From: Oscillospiraceae bacterium
GTDB taxonomy: Bacteria; Bacillota; Clostridia; Oscillospirales; Oscillospiraceae
Direction: 5' to 3'
DNA: 64,000 bases
Assembly: GCA_017398725.1 (NCBI GenBank)
Contig: JAFQFA010000012.1
Coordinates: 1 to 64,000 of the forward strand
Shown: in pieces, positions 16,686-25,470 of the stretch
How the letters are laid out: every line of letters begins with the position of its first letter
Position numbering within the stretch: position 1 is the first letter of the stretch
Position numbers and translations under genes: made by a program
Notes under the pieces: model-generated
The model's database searches: none
The model's input: the letters and a program-made list of their open reading frames with translations, nothing else
Told to the model about the DNA's origin: nothing

Positions 16686-17341
16686 TAATCCATCTTGGCG
16701 GTGATCTGGGGAATCTTACCCAAAAGCAAGGCGGCAATGGCGGTAAGGATCATTTCCGGTACCATGTACATGCCGTTGTAAACGACGCTGTAGGTAATGC
16801 CCAGTATTGTGGGGCTTAGAGATTCCACCAAACGGGCGCCCCATGCGGGGAAGCCCTCTTGGGTGAAGAACCATTCGGCATAGCTGGAAAACAGAATGTA
16901 GCCGGAGAGAATGTGGCAAAGATATCTGCCCATAAGTGCCACCAAAGCGCCCCAAGCCAAAGCAGCACTCCGGTTTTGGATTCTGTTGCGGAAGATTCCG
17001 CCCAATCCCAGCACCGTAAAGGCAGCCACATAGTCCAAAGCGCACATCAGCAGGGCTTTGAAGATCAGCGTTCCTTCTCCGAAGTAACCGGGCAGGAAAG
17101 CGGCAGATACGGTTTTTGCGCCCAGCGCCATTTCCAGCAGGGCGTATGTAAAGGCTGCCACAAAGCCCCACTTGACCCCGTGGCGGTAGGAGATCACTAC
17201 TACCGGCAGCATGCTTACCAATGTGATCTGTCCGCCAAAAGGCAGTTCCGGGATAAAGAGTTTTGCTGTCAGTTCCAGCACAATGGCGATGCACAGCAGC
17301 ATGGCGCTTTCCGTCAAGCGCCGGGTTTTTGTTTTTGTCAT
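16685..17341 (-). CDS. thiT: Thiamine ECF transporter S component
   Basis: A 218-residue integral membrane protein of the ThiT type, which binds thiamine and works with the shared ECF energizing module. Six helices are predicted; LPFGGQITLVSMLPVVVISYRHG and the C-terminal GRYLCHILSGYILF segment fit the family. The ATG at 17341 is chosen because GGAGG lies 8 bases upstream; a longer reading would enter the riboswitch terminator. The TPP riboswitch directly upstream supports the thiamine assignment strongly. Confidence 0.93.
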   Translation of the reverse strand: MTKTKTRRLTESAMLLCIAIVLELTAKLFIPELPFGGQITLVSMLPVVVISYRHGVKWGFVAAFTYALLEMALGAKTVSAAFLPGYFGEGTLIFKALLMCALDYVAAFTVLGLGGIFRNRIQNRSAALAWGALVALMGRYLCHILSGYILFSSYAEWFFTQEGFPAWGARLVESLSPTILGITYSVVYNGMYMVPEMILTAIAALLLGKIPQITAKMD

Positions 17342-17354
17342 GAGAAATACCTCC

Positions 17355-17510
17355 ATAAAAAATATGTCGCATTGCAAACCCGTCTAGGTGCAATGCGACA
17401 CGAAGGTATCTCATTTATGCATCTTTTCCTACGACGGTACGGACCGTATCAGGTTCGCGGGTCAAGGCGTTTACGCCTACTCTCAGCCGGTCAGATCCGG
17501 CACCCCGAAG
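17355..17510 (-). promoter_or_regulatory. TPP riboswitch with terminator-type expression platform
   Basis: On the minus strand the aptamer (17420-17510) contains the conserved GGGGTGCC, CTGAGAGTAG, ACCCGCGAACCTGATACGG and CGTAGGAAAAGATG segments of the THI element. It is followed by the stem TGTCGCATTGCA/TGCAATGCGACA (17366-17401) and a T run, that is, a terminator ahead of thiT. TPP binding would switch expression off (established for the class). Confidence 0.95.
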
Positions 17511-17536
17511 ATAGATTTGTGTTGCGAACTATGGTT

Positions 17537-17564
17537 ATTATAGCAGTATTTTGCCGAATGTCAA
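17537..17564 (-). promoter_or_regulatory. Promoter of the thiT riboswitch transcript
   Basis: Minus strand TTGACA, 16 bases, TATAAT, ending about 27 bases before the aptamer. The -35 box overlaps the stop codon of the HIT gene. Confidence 0.8.
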
Positions 17565-17902
17565 GCCATTTCCAGATTCAGCTGCCGACCACCCAAAATA
17601 TGGAAGTGCAGATGATGCACGGTTTGGCCCGCATCCGCACCGCAGTTGGATACCACCCGGTAACCGCCATCGAGTCCTTCTTGGGCGGCAATCTTGGCGA
17701 TCACCTCAAAGATATGTGCCACCACTGCACTGTTCTCCGGGGCAATGCAAGCCACAGAAGCAATATGTGCCTTGGGGATCACCAGAATGTGGGTCGGTGC
17801 TTGCGGAGCAATGTCCCGGAATGCCAGAACGGTTTCATCCTCATATACCTTGGTGGAGGGAATATCGCCGGCTACGATCTTACAAAATAAACAATCGCTC
17901 AT
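17561..17902 (-). CDS. HIT-family nucleotide hydrolase (HinT type)
   Basis: A 113-residue histidine-triad protein with the zinc-like CLFCKI start (C-x2-C) and the catalytic HHLHFHILGG triad near the end. HinT proteins hydrolyse AMP-phosphoramidates such as lysyl-AMP. The ATG at 17902 follows an AAGGAG site; the longer in-frame reading overlaps the next gene. It lies 11 bases downstream of the small export protein, probably in one operon. Confidence 0.94.
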   Translation of the reverse strand: MSDCLFCKIVAGDIPSTKVYEDETVLAFRDIAPQAPTHILVIPKAHIASVACIAPENSAVVAHIFEVIAKIAAQEGLDGGYRVVSNCGADAGQTVHHLHFHILGGRQLNLEMA

Positions 17903-17913
17903 AATCAATCTCC

Positions 17914-18378
17914 TTATCCGATTACATGAAATACGCCTGTACTGACGGTGGCCATGATAATGCCGGCCAGAATCACCCCAAGGCAAACGGAAGCAACGGT
18001 GGATTTAAAGCCCATATTCAAAAAGCTGGCGCCTAAAGTACCGGTCCATGCGCCGGTGCCGGGCAGGGGGATCCCCACAAAAAGTAAAAGGGCAACAAAC
18101 AGTCCGCCCCGACCGGTGGCTTTTACCAGCTTTTGACCGGCCCGCTCACCCTTTTCCAGAAAGAAACGGAACAGCTTACCGATATAGGGCTTGTCCGCAC
18201 CCCAGTGCAGTACTTTCCGGGCGAAAAAGTAGATGAAAGGCACCGGCAGCATATTGCCGACAACGCATGTGATCAGCGCCGGAATATAGGGCAGCTCATA
18301 ACCGACCGCATAGACCATAGCACCCCGCAGCTCGATAATGGGAATCATGGAAATAAGGAAAATAATCAAATAATTCAC
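17914..18378 (-). CDS. Small multidrug-export-family membrane protein (COG2426)
   Basis: A 154-residue membrane protein matching the Sm_multidrug_ex family: MIPIIELRGAMVYA at the N-terminus, CVVGNMLPVPFIYFFARK, and the loop GIPLPGTGAWTGTL. Four to five helices are predicted. The name of the family is historical and transport activity is not well proven. The GTG at 18378 is preferred because AGGAGGGG lies 8 bases upstream. Confidence 0.85.
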   Translation of the reverse strand: MNYLIIFLISMIPIIELRGAMVYAVGYELPYIPALITCVVGNMLPVPFIYFFARKVLHWGADKPYIGKLFRFFLEKGERAGQKLVKATGRGGLFVALLLFVGIPLPGTGAWTGTLGASFLNMGFKSTVASVCLGVILAGIIMATVSTGVFHVIG

Positions 18379-18445
18379 AAGCGCGCCCCTCCTTTCATCG
18401 TTTTTCAGTATATCATATCGGCAACCAAAACGCAATCGAAATTCT

Positions 18446-18510
18446 GATTGATCGTTCTAATCTGTAGGGCGGAGGTTCTACTCCCACCTTACAGATTAGA
18501 ATGATCAATT
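18446..18510. repeat. MITE-like repeat, short inverted copy
   Basis: GATTGATCGTTCTAATCTGT continuing to AGGGCGG, then the inverted CCACCTTACAGATTAGAATGATCAATT: a 65-base near-perfect palindrome made of the right-end sequence (CCCTACAGATTAGA) of the family in both orientations. It would fold as a long hairpin. Confidence 0.7.
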
Positions 18511-18522
18511 GCAAGTTACAAA

Positions 18523-18550
18523 GAAACCGGGTTGCAAAGCAACCCGGTTC
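18523..18550 (-). terminator. Terminator of capA
   Basis: GAAACCGGGTTGC-AAA-GCAACCCGGTTC, a near-perfect stem just past the capA stop codon, with T-rich sequence on the minus strand. Confidence 0.8.
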
Positions 18551-18553
18551 AAT

Positions 18554-19948
18554 TTAGTTGTTGGTCACGCCAATGGCTACTTCGGTATCCGCTTGACGCT
18601 GGGTCAGGTAGTCATTCACCTTGGTCATGCCGGCACCAACGATCTTGGTGGTCCGGTCGTAGGATTCCTTGGCCTTCTTCAGGGCGCTGTCGCTCAGGGG
18701 GAGGGTGGCCTGCCAATCCTCCACTTGGTCATCCAGCGGCAGGATCATATAGGCATCCTTGCCGGTTTCCGGATGCTTGCTCAGGTGCACCCAAGTGGGC
18801 AGCAGGTCTGCACTTTCCAGAATCACAGTGCCGTCGGTGTACCGGGCAAAGGTGACGCTGAACAGAACGCCGTCTTCGGTATGGCCGGTCTTCAGGTTCA
18901 TATTCTTGATCCGCTGGTTGGAAACGGCGTTGCCCATGGAATACAGGCATACGGTCTTGTGGTTTTCATCGGTGGTGCTGGTCAGCAGATCTACCGGCTG
19001 CACCACATGGGGGTGACCGCCGATGATCACATCCACACCCAGATCGCAAAGCTTTTGGGCGATCTCACTTTGGCGGGAATTCTGCTTGGTCTGATACTCG
19101 TTACCCCAGTGGATAAACAGGATCATGGCATTCACGCCTTGATCGTCCATCTGGGCCTTGCTTTCCTGAACCTCTTTGTAAAGAAGATCCAGATTGCCGT
19201 AATCAAAGGTGTTCATCAGAGGTGCATCTGCCGTCTTCATCGGCAGACCGTTGGGGGCTTTCTTGTCGGCAGACTGGTTGGTTTCGTAAGTGTAGCAGGC
19301 AAGACCCAGCTTGATACCGCCCCGCTCTACCACAAAGAAATTCGGTTCGTTTTTGTCAGCCTTGGTGCCCAGATTGTCCAGACCCTTTTCACGGACCACC
19401 TTGACCGTCCGGTTCAGGCCGGTGGTGGAGGTGTCGTAGGCGTGGTTGTTGGCGGTCAGCAGCATGTCAAAGCCTGCATTTTTCACGCCGTCTACCACCT
19501 CGTCGGGGCAGTTGAACCGGGGATAACCGTTGTACTTATAGCCGTTATTGCTGCCGGCCAGCGTAGTTTCCAGATTGCCGATGGCGTAATCGGCCTTGCT
19601 TACATAATCTTTAAAATATGTGAAAATCGGGTCGAAATTATAACCGCCGCCACTAACGGCACAGGATTTAAACACCGGTGCGTGGATCAGAATGTCGCCG
19701 GTAGCCGACAGGGTAAAGGTGGCTTCCTTTACGATCGGCGGTTCGGTAGGAATGGTTGTTTCTTGGGTGGTTTCTTCAGGGGCACCCACGGTACCCACAT
19801 AAGAGGGAAGCTGGTCGCTGCCGTTGCCGCCCATCATAGCGGCAATAACGATCAAACCGGCCAGCAGCAGGGCCATGAAGAACACAAGCCCTTTGAGGGG
19901 GCTGCGCTGCTTTTTACGGCGACGGGGCGGATAAGTATGTTCAGACAT
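18554..19948 (-). CDS. CapA-family membrane-anchored metallophosphatase-like protein
   Basis: A 464-residue protein: basic cytosolic head, one membrane helix (about 19-41), then an external PGA_cap domain (about 80-380). Family motifs are visible: ATGDILIH, GNLETTLAG, TANNHAYD, FIHWGNEY and GGHPHVVQ, all calcineurin-like metal ligands. CapA proteins take part in poly-gamma-glutamate or other surface-polymer production, though many members have unknown substrates. It starts 5 bases after the cohesin-like gene, so both form one operon. Confidence 0.9.
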   Translation of the reverse strand: MSEHTYPPRRRKKQRSPLKGLVFFMALLLAGLIVIAAMMGGNGSDQLPSYVGTVGAPEETTQETTIPTEPPIVKEATFTLSATGDILIHAPVFKSCAVSGGGYNFDPIFTYFKDYVSKADYAIGNLETTLAGSNNGYKYNGYPRFNCPDEVVDGVKNAGFDMLLTANNHAYDTSTTGLNRTVKVVREKGLDNLGTKADKNEPNFFVVERGGIKLGLACYTYETNQSADKKAPNGLPMKTADAPLMNTFDYGNLDLLYKEVQESKAQMDDQGVNAMILFIHWGNEYQTKQNSRQSEIAQKLCDLGVDVIIGGHPHVVQPVDLLTSTTDENHKTVCLYSMGNAVSNQRIKNMNLKTGHTEDGVLFSVTFARYTDGTVILESADLLPTWVHLSKHPETGKDAYMILPLDDQVEDWQATLPLSDSALKKAKESYDRTTKIVGAGMTKVNDYLTQRQADTEVAIGVTNN

Positions 19949-19953
19949 ATCGG

Positions 19954-21225
19954 TTACTCACTTTCTTGTTCTTGACCTTCGTCAGATTCTTGCGGTTTTT
20001 TCTGCTTTCCGGAGAGTGCCTTGATCGCGATGCCCAGCACAATGCCCAGTGCCAAACAAATGACACCGACACCTGTCGGAAGCCAGATTTGCATAGGGCT
20101 GGGGGAACTGTTTTGTTCCGGTGCATCCGGCGGGATAACCGGCTCAGTGGGTTCGGTAGGGATCATTTCCGGCTGGGTGGGTTGAGGATTTAAGAAGGCA
20201 TCCGTATCTTCCGGTGCCGGCGCCCGGACGGCGGTAACGGTATAAACCTGCTTGGCACCGCTTTCGGCAGTGACGGTTACAAGAATATCTGTGCCTTTGC
20301 CGGGGGTCAGGGTAACAGAATCAGCGATCTTTACAGATGCCTTTTTATCGGCGGTGCCTGCGGATAAGGTCACTTTTTCCGTTTCATAGGGCAGCCATAC
20401 ATAGTATTGGGTCACGTCTGTGGAGAAGGCCGGCGAAAGTTGGAAATTCTTCACCGTCAAATTTTTGAGCTTGTTGTTGCTGCTGGGAACATAGTTGGGA
20501 TCCTGTGCCCGCTTGACCCGGATGGTGTATGTTTTCTTAGTGCCGTTTTCCGCCTTGACTGTAACCGTGACATTGGTGGTAGCCCCGGCAGTGAGTTTCG
20601 TGTTCTTAACGGTTACCTTTGCGTTTTTGTCATCCGCTTTGGCGCTGACTTTCAGGGAGGAGGTGGAAAAGGGAACAGAGGCAGAGTAGGTGGTCACATT
20701 CGGAGAAAAGGCAGGCGAGATGCTGGCGTTGGAAACCGTCAAAGAGGCCAGCTTGCAGTTGCCGGAAAGGGGCGGAGCAATGGTGGCGCTGTAGCTGCGG
20801 CTGCCTAAACCGCTTTCACTCTTGCCGTTGGAGAGCCGGATACCGTTTACGGATACGGTGATCTTTGTTCCCGGTTCCAAATTCTTGTTTACCGTGAATT
20901 TGGCCTTAAAAATAGAACCGCTGCCTGTAATGGGGGAATCCATATTGTTGTCATAAAACAAAAACTTGTTGCCGTTAAATTCCACTTTCCAGCCGCTTTT
21001 TACCGCGGATGAGTACTTTTTAAGCGTCAGCTGGGAAGAATCAAAGGAAACAGATCCGGAGCCGCCGTAGATGCCGCCGCCGGCGGAAAAAGTCAGGGTA
21101 ATGGTATCTCCGGCGCGTACGGTGCCGGGGCCTTTCAGGGAGGCACTGCCGGCTGCAAAGACCGTAGGTATTTGGCTGGCCAGCAGCAAAAGGATCAGTA
21201 TATACGAAATGAGCTTTTTCATCAA
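19954..21225 (-). CDS. Membrane-anchored surface protein with cohesin-like domain and two cadherin-like domains
   Basis: A 423-residue protein: signal peptide (1-24), cohesin-type beta-sandwich (about 28-152, with VRAGDTITLTFSA, GGSGSVSFDSSQLTL and GSIFKAKFTVNKNL), two cadherin-like beta-sandwich repeats (about 157-245 and 256-340, each with SPAFSxxVTxY and TYTIRVKRA-like ends), a Pro/Thr linker, one membrane helix (about 393-412) and an acidic tail. Cohesins bind dockerins with calcium; a dockerin protein is encoded divergently 116 bases away. Domain calls are from pattern recognition. First gene of an operon with capA. Confidence 0.82.
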   Translation of the reverse strand: MMKKLISYILILLLLASQIPTVFAAGSASLKGPGTVRAGDTITLTFSAGGGIYGGSGSVSFDSSQLTLKKYSSAVKSGWKVEFNGNKFLFYDNNMDSPITGSGSIFKAKFTVNKNLEPGTKITVSVNGIRLSNGKSESGLGSRSYSATIAPPLSGNCKLASLTVSNASISPAFSPNVTTYSASVPFSTSSLKVSAKADDKNAKVTVKNTKLTAGATTNVTVTVKAENGTKKTYTIRVKRAQDPNYVPSSNNKLKNLTVKNFQLSPAFSTDVTQYYVWLPYETEKVTLSAGTADKKASVKIADSVTLTPGKGTDILVTVTAESGAKQVYTVTAVRAPAPEDTDAFLNPQPTQPEMIPTEPTEPVIPPDAPEQNSSPSPMQIWLPTGVGVICLALGIVLGIAIKALSGKQKKPQESDEGQEQESE

Positions 21226-21262
21226 ATCACTTCCTGTTTTACAAAAAAACCTTTATGTACCG

Positions 21263-21291
21263 TTGCATTTCCCGTCAACTATTTGTATAAT
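21263..21291 (+). promoter_or_regulatory. Promoter of the dockerin-deacetylase gene
   Basis: TTGCAT, 17 bases, TATAAT in the 116-base space between the divergent cohesin and dockerin genes. A shared divergent regulatory region is likely. Confidence 0.7.
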
Positions 21292-21341
21292 TCATATGAT
21301 AACTGTATTTCCCGAATAAAACAAGCGGAGATGCGAAAAAA

Positions 21342-23135
21342 ATGAAAAAAATTCGAAGAATTTTATTGGCAGTGCTGGTAGCACTGGTTTTTGTGCCTGT
21401 GTTATGCACATCGGCGCAGGCGGAAGCGGTACCCCGGCGTTACGATCCGGCAACGGAAGGTATCCTTTCCGGATACCTGCGGATCGATCCGGCTGGCTAC
21501 ATAAGGGATCTTGCCCCCGGCACCACAGTGGAACAGCTCAATAAACTGTCTTTGCCCGGGGATTTGACTGCAGATGCCCAGACGGTGGGTACCGGAACGG
21601 TGCTTTCCTCTGCTTTGGCAGGGCAAAGCCTGATCGCTGTCGTTACCGGCGATACAAACGGGGATGCGGAAGTAAGTATTACCGATATGCTGATGGTCAA
21701 GTCTCATATTCTGGGTACGGAACTGGAGCAGCCCGGTCTTATGGGCGGCGATGTGAATCGGGACGGTGAGGTAAGTATTTCCGACTTTTTGCTGCTGAAG
21801 TCCTATCTGTTGGGTTTGGAACAGTTCCGGTTCGGTGAAAGCGTCAACGCAACACCGTTGCGGATCCTAGCGCCCGGGCAAAGCCAAAGCTGGCTTGCAG
21901 AAGCGGCGTCCTTTGAGAGCGGTAACGAAGCACTGGTAACGGTCAGCCCCGACGGAAGGATTTGCGCCGGGACGCAGGAGGGAACTGCCTTTGTTTACGG
22001 ACTGGATGCGGCCGGCAATGTACTTTCCAGAACGGCAGTCACTGTTCTGGAAGGGGGACTGACCCTGACCTTGGACCGCAGCAGCTATTCGGTATGTCCC
22101 CAGCAAAGTCTGCCCCTTACGGCAACTCTGAACCATCCGGTGCAGGCAAATATCCGCTGGGAAAGCGGTGATGAAACAGTCTGTACTGTTTCTGCCGACG
22201 GTGTGATTACCGGCCAAAGTTACGGTGACACCGTGATCCGGGCAATTCTGGAGAGCGGCTATCAGGCGGAGGCTGCCGTGAAAGTGATGCCTCCCATCAC
22301 CGAACTGACCATAGCAAAAAAGCTGTATAAGCTGAAACCCGGCACAGACCGGCCGCTGGAGATGATCATGACACCGGCGGATGTGGGCGAAGAGGTCGTT
22401 TTTACCGTGTCGGATGATTCTGTGGCTACCGTCAGTGCTGATGGCGTGGTTACCGGCGTGGACTATGGCACGGTGACCGTCACTGCTACGGGTAAATACA
22501 GCGGCTTAAAAGCTGTTTGCACGGTAAAGGTCTGCAATGTGAAGCAGGTGGCAATGACCTTTGATGATGGTCCTAGTACACATACGGCTACCTTGCTGGA
22601 TTATTTGAAGGAAAATCAGATTCCCGCAACCTTCTTCTTGGTGGGCAACCGGCTCAATTCCTACAAAGGCACGGTCAAACGGATCGCAGCGGAAGGTCAT
22701 GAATTGGGCTATCATTCCTACAGCCACAAGAACCATAAGAGTATGACCACCGATAAGATCAAATCCGATTTCCGAACATCGGAAGAGATCCTCAAGAAAC
22801 TTACCGGAAAAACCTTCACCTTGTGGCGCGCTCCCGGCGGCAACATCAATGACCGGGTGCTGAACGCGATTGACCTGCCCCACATTATGTGGACGGTGGA
22901 CACCCGTGACTGGGATACCCGCAATACGGAATCCGTTTATAAAGCCATTATCAAAAATGCAGGCGACGGAAAGATTATTTTGCTGCACGATCTGTACAAA
23001 ACCACTGTTAACGGTGCGATTAAGGCAATGAAAGAGATGCTGGCCGGGGATTATGAGTTTGTTACAGTAACGGAGCTTTTGTCCCGGGACGGCACACCGC
23101 CGGAAGCAAGTGTAAATTACAGCAAGGCTTCATGA
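21342..23135 (+). CDS. Dockerin-bearing polysaccharide deacetylase with BIG2-like domains
   Basis: A 597-residue secreted enzyme. Signal peptide to about residue 28; a small domain with GTTVEQL (45-100); a type I dockerin (102-162) with two complete calcium loops (D104-N106-D108-S112-D115 and D137-N139-D141-S145-D148); two bacterial Ig (BIG2-like) domains (about 235-318 and 319-398); and a NodB deacetylase domain (402-585). Catalytic motifs are complete: TFDDG (D408, D409), H458-x3-H462, RAPGG (496-500), DTRDW (520-524) and LLHD (547-550). It should remove acetyl groups from peptidoglycan or another glycan while docked to a cohesin. Confidence 0.92.
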   Translation: MKKIRRILLAVLVALVFVPVLCTSAQAEAVPRRYDPATEGILSGYLRIDPAGYIRDLAPGTTVEQLNKLSLPGDLTADAQTVGTGTVLSSALAGQSLIAVVTGDTNGDAEVSITDMLMVKSHILGTELEQPGLMGGDVNRDGEVSISDFLLLKSYLLGLEQFRFGESVNATPLRILAPGQSQSWLAEAASFESGNEALVTVSPDGRICAGTQEGTAFVYGLDAAGNVLSRTAVTVLEGGLTLTLDRSSYSVCPQQSLPLTATLNHPVQANIRWESGDETVCTVSADGVITGQSYGDTVIRAILESGYQAEAAVKVMPPITELTIAKKLYKLKPGTDRPLEMIMTPADVGEEVVFTVSDDSVATVSADGVVTGVDYGTVTVTATGKYSGLKAVCTVKVCNVKQVAMTFDDGPSTHTATLLDYLKENQIPATFFLVGNRLNSYKGTVKRIAAEGHELGYHSYSHKNHKSMTTDKIKSDFRTSEEILKKLTGKTFTLWRAPGGNINDRVLNAIDLPHIMWTVDTRDWDTRNTESVYKAIIKNAGDGKIILLHDLYKTTVNGAIKAMKEMLAGDYEFVTVTELLSRDGTPPEASVNYSKAS

Positions 23136-23200
23136 AAGGGTTGCCTTATAGAAAATTTTTTGATATAATACTTTGGAAAATATTACAGGAGGATGAGACC

Positions 23201-24229
23201 ATGACCAAGACTTGGAAAAAGATTTTATCCCTGACACTGGCAATGCTGATGACGGTCAGCATGTTCGCCGCATGCGGCGGTCAAACGGCAAGTCAGAATA
23301 ACACGGATGCCGGAGAACCCACCCAGCCCGGAGAGGAAGGCAAGATCCTCAAAGTGCTGACCTTGGGTCACTCTTTGTCAGTGGACTGCGGCCATATGCT
23401 GGCACTGATCGCCAACACAGAAGGTTACGAGTCCATGAAGGTAGGTACACTGTACTACTCCGGTTGCCCTCTGAACAAGCATGTGCAGTTTTTGAATAAC
23501 AACAGTGCGGAGTATAGTCTGTACATCAGCAGCACCGACAAGCCCAATTCCCCTCCCACGATCACCAATGATGTGACCATGGAGTATGCTTTGAAACTTG
23601 ATTACTGGGATGTAATCGTAATGCAGGGCGGCGTGTTTGAGATCGCTTTGGATAAAACCTACAAGAGCGGCCTGATCCAGATCATTCAGAAGTATGTCAA
23701 CGAGACCGCGCTCAATCCCTATGTTGAGTTTATGTGGCATATGCCTTGGGCACCTCCGCTGGACAATACCCTGCGGGACACCTACCCCTATCCGGAAAAC
23801 AATACTTATTACAGCAGCTATCTGGCTTACGATGATAACCGTGCGACTCTGTATAATGCCATTACAAAGTGCGTGACCGATAACATCGTTCCCGACAAGA
23901 CCTTTACCGATGTGATCCCCACCGGCACTGCTATGGAAAATGCGCTGTCCAGCTATCTGGAAGAGACAGACCTGCACCGCGACTATGCCCATGCCACGGA
24001 TCTGGCACGGGTGATGAACGCTTATCTGTGGTTCTGCAAGCTCACCGGCGTGGAGCAGCTGACCGAGATCAAGCTGGATGCCATCCCTATGGTATTCTTC
24101 AAATCCACTATGGGCAACGAAGATCGGGTTCTGACCGATGCAGAAAAGGCGATCATTCTGGAGTCTGTCAACAATGCATTGAAGACCCCCTTCGCCATGA
24201 CCCAGTCCCAGTACACCACCGCACCCTAA
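23201..24229 (+). CDS. DUF4886-type secreted lipoprotein, SGNH-hydrolase-like
   Basis: A 342-residue lipoprotein. The ATG at 23201 is chosen for its AGGAGGA site 8 bases upstream. Lipobox FAAC in the first 25 residues. The domain opening ILKVLTLGHSLSVDC resembles the catalytic GxS block of DUF4886/SGNH proteins, and VIVMQGG fits the second block; a His near DLHRDYAHATD may be the third. It lies 65 bases after the dockerin-deacetylase gene with no terminator between, so they are probably co-transcribed. An esterase on surface glycans is a reasonable guess. Confidence 0.78.
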   Translation: MTKTWKKILSLTLAMLMTVSMFAACGGQTASQNNTDAGEPTQPGEEGKILKVLTLGHSLSVDCGHMLALIANTEGYESMKVGTLYYSGCPLNKHVQFLNNNSAEYSLYISSTDKPNSPPTITNDVTMEYALKLDYWDVIVMQGGVFEIALDKTYKSGLIQIIQKYVNETALNPYVEFMWHMPWAPPLDNTLRDTYPYPENNTYYSSYLAYDDNRATLYNAITKCVTDNIVPDKTFTDVIPTGTAMENALSSYLEETDLHRDYAHATDLARVMNAYLWFCKLTGVEQLTEIKLDAIPMVFFKSTMGNEDRVLTDAEKAIILESVNNALKTPFAMTQSQYTTAP

Positions 24230-24237
24230 AACGCAAT

Positions 24238-24273
24238 AAAAGCTCCATCCCAACCGGGATGGAGCTTCTTTTA
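24238..24273 (+). terminator. Terminator of the dockerin operon
   Basis: AAAAGCTCCATCCC-AACC-GGGATGGAGCTTCTTTT; it follows the DUF4886 gene by 8 bases. Confidence 0.9.
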
Positions 24274-24363
24274 TGCTATATTTTATGGGATTTAGGCAAA
24301 AAGCAGCAATATCAGCTGTTTTTGCAAGGAGATATACCGGATATTGCCGTTCGCTTCATTTAA

Positions 24364-25101
24364 TCAGCAACGGACTTCGGCCTGCTTTTTTCGTTTCTTA
24401 AGTATGAAAATGGGCAGATACATCACCAAAACCACAACAGGCAAAAGAATGGGGAAGCCCCACAGGTGAGAGCCTAACAGCTTTTCGAAAAATTCCAAGG
24501 GATTGCCGGAATCCGGCTTCATCAAGAACATAAAATTGGTATCCCAAAGCAGATTCAGGCAGTACACAGGAATGGCCATGGCGATCAAAAGAATGACGCC
24601 CTTAAAAGCCGATTTCAGTTCCGTGGACACTTGGTTTGTGGTTACCAACAGCAATGGATACAGCACCAACAAAATATGTATCGTAAAGCTGTGAATATGG
24701 AAGAAATTCCAAACAGGCATTTTTGTCCAATTGGGGAAGAGCAGGGCCAACGCCGCACCGGGGATGGCAAAATAGTAAAGAAAACTTCTTATCGTTTTGG
24801 TTTGTTTTATGGTGTCGAAGGCAATCAGCAGAATATTGATTCCGCAAAGGTGAAAGGGAAGATACCCCCAGCTAAAATCACCCAACAGGATCAGCACCAA
24901 ATTTTTTGCCATCTCCTGCAGAAAGATATATATGCCCAGCACCTTCAGCGCGCGTTTTTGCTTGTCCGCAGAAAGCTTGCCGTAGAAGATGCAGGCGGCA
25001 ACCCATAGAATGAATCCCGCCAAGAGCCAAAGAATATGGGTCAGACCAAAGGCCTGAAAACCTACGCCCTCCGGGATATGATCACTGGATACAAAAAACA
25101 T
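24364..25101 (-). CDS. YwaF/TIGR02206-type integral membrane protein
   Basis: A protein of about 245 residues with seven likely membrane helices. HILWLLAGFILW near the start, LPFHLCGINILL in the middle and the NFFHIHSFTIHILLVLYPLLL segment are typical of the YwaF family, whose function is not established. Start choice is uncertain: ATG at 25101 or GTG at 25110, neither with a strong ribosome site. It stands alone on the minus strand. Confidence 0.75.
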   Translation of the reverse strand: MFFVSSDHIPEGVGFQAFGLTHILWLLAGFILWVAACIFYGKLSADKQKRALKVLGIYIFLQEMAKNLVLILLGDFSWGYLPFHLCGINILLIAFDTIKQTKTIRSFLYYFAIPGAALALLFPNWTKMPVWNFFHIHSFTIHILLVLYPLLLVTTNQVSTELKSAFKGVILLIAMAIPVYCLNLLWDTNFMFLMKPDSGNPLEFFEKLLGSHLWGFPILLPVVVLVMYLPIFILKKRKKQAEVRC

Positions 25102-25233
25102 ATTTATCACCCATAGGTACTATATCACATTTTGTCGAAAAAAACACTAAAAAAATCATTCACTGTAAAAATTTATGGTTGCAGCTTCTATATGGCCTTC
25201 GGTCGGGATCGAGTCCACTGAGCTATAAAAATA

Positions 25234-25256
25234 TGGGATACCCAGTTCGGGTATCC
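25234..25256 (-). terminator. Terminator-like hairpin after a tRNA-Leu 3'-end remnant
   Basis: GGGATACCC-AGTTC-GGGTATCCC. On the minus strand it is preceded by CACCGGCACCA (25265-25275), identical to the acceptor end of tRNA-Leu, and followed by TATTTTTA. It looks like the terminator of a lost tRNA gene. Confidence 0.65.
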
Positions 25257-25263
25257 CGTTATT

Positions 25264-25275
25264 TGGTGCCGGTGT
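25264..25275 (-). pseudogene. 3'-terminal remnant of a tRNA-Leu gene
   Basis: Minus strand ACACCGGCACCA repeats the acceptor and CCA end of the intact tRNA-Leu 207 bases away, and a terminator hairpin follows in both cases. The rest of the tRNA is replaced by a copy of the hairpin repeat. Confidence 0.5.
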
Positions 25276-25395
25276 CCTGTTGCGGTGCCCGATAAAATCT
25301 TCGGGCTTACGCTTTTCCTCGATTTTATCGACCGCTGCACACCAAGCCACCCTGCTGCATCTGCCACCGGCAGCGCAGGGCGGCTTGGGCCAGAC
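25276..25395 (-). repeat. tRNA-associated hairpin repeat, copy A
   Basis: Read on the minus strand it ends in CGGGCACCGCAACAGG (25276-25291), shared exactly with copies B and C. Outer arm GCGGTCG/CGGGCACCGC encloses a variable inner stem, here ATAAAATC/GATTTTAT. Confidence 0.65.
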
Positions 25396-25429
25396 TCTCA
25401 CCTGCGGTTCGAGTCCGACCGGTACAAAA

Positions 25430-25470
25430 ATAAATCCCATAGTGAATGTATCATTCACTATGGGATTTAT
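25430..25470 (-). terminator. Terminator of tRNA-Leu
   Basis: AAATCCCATAGTGAATG-TAT-CATTCACTATGGGATTT: a perfect 17-bp stem. On the minus strand it follows the tRNA CCA directly and is succeeded by a T run. Confidence 0.9.
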
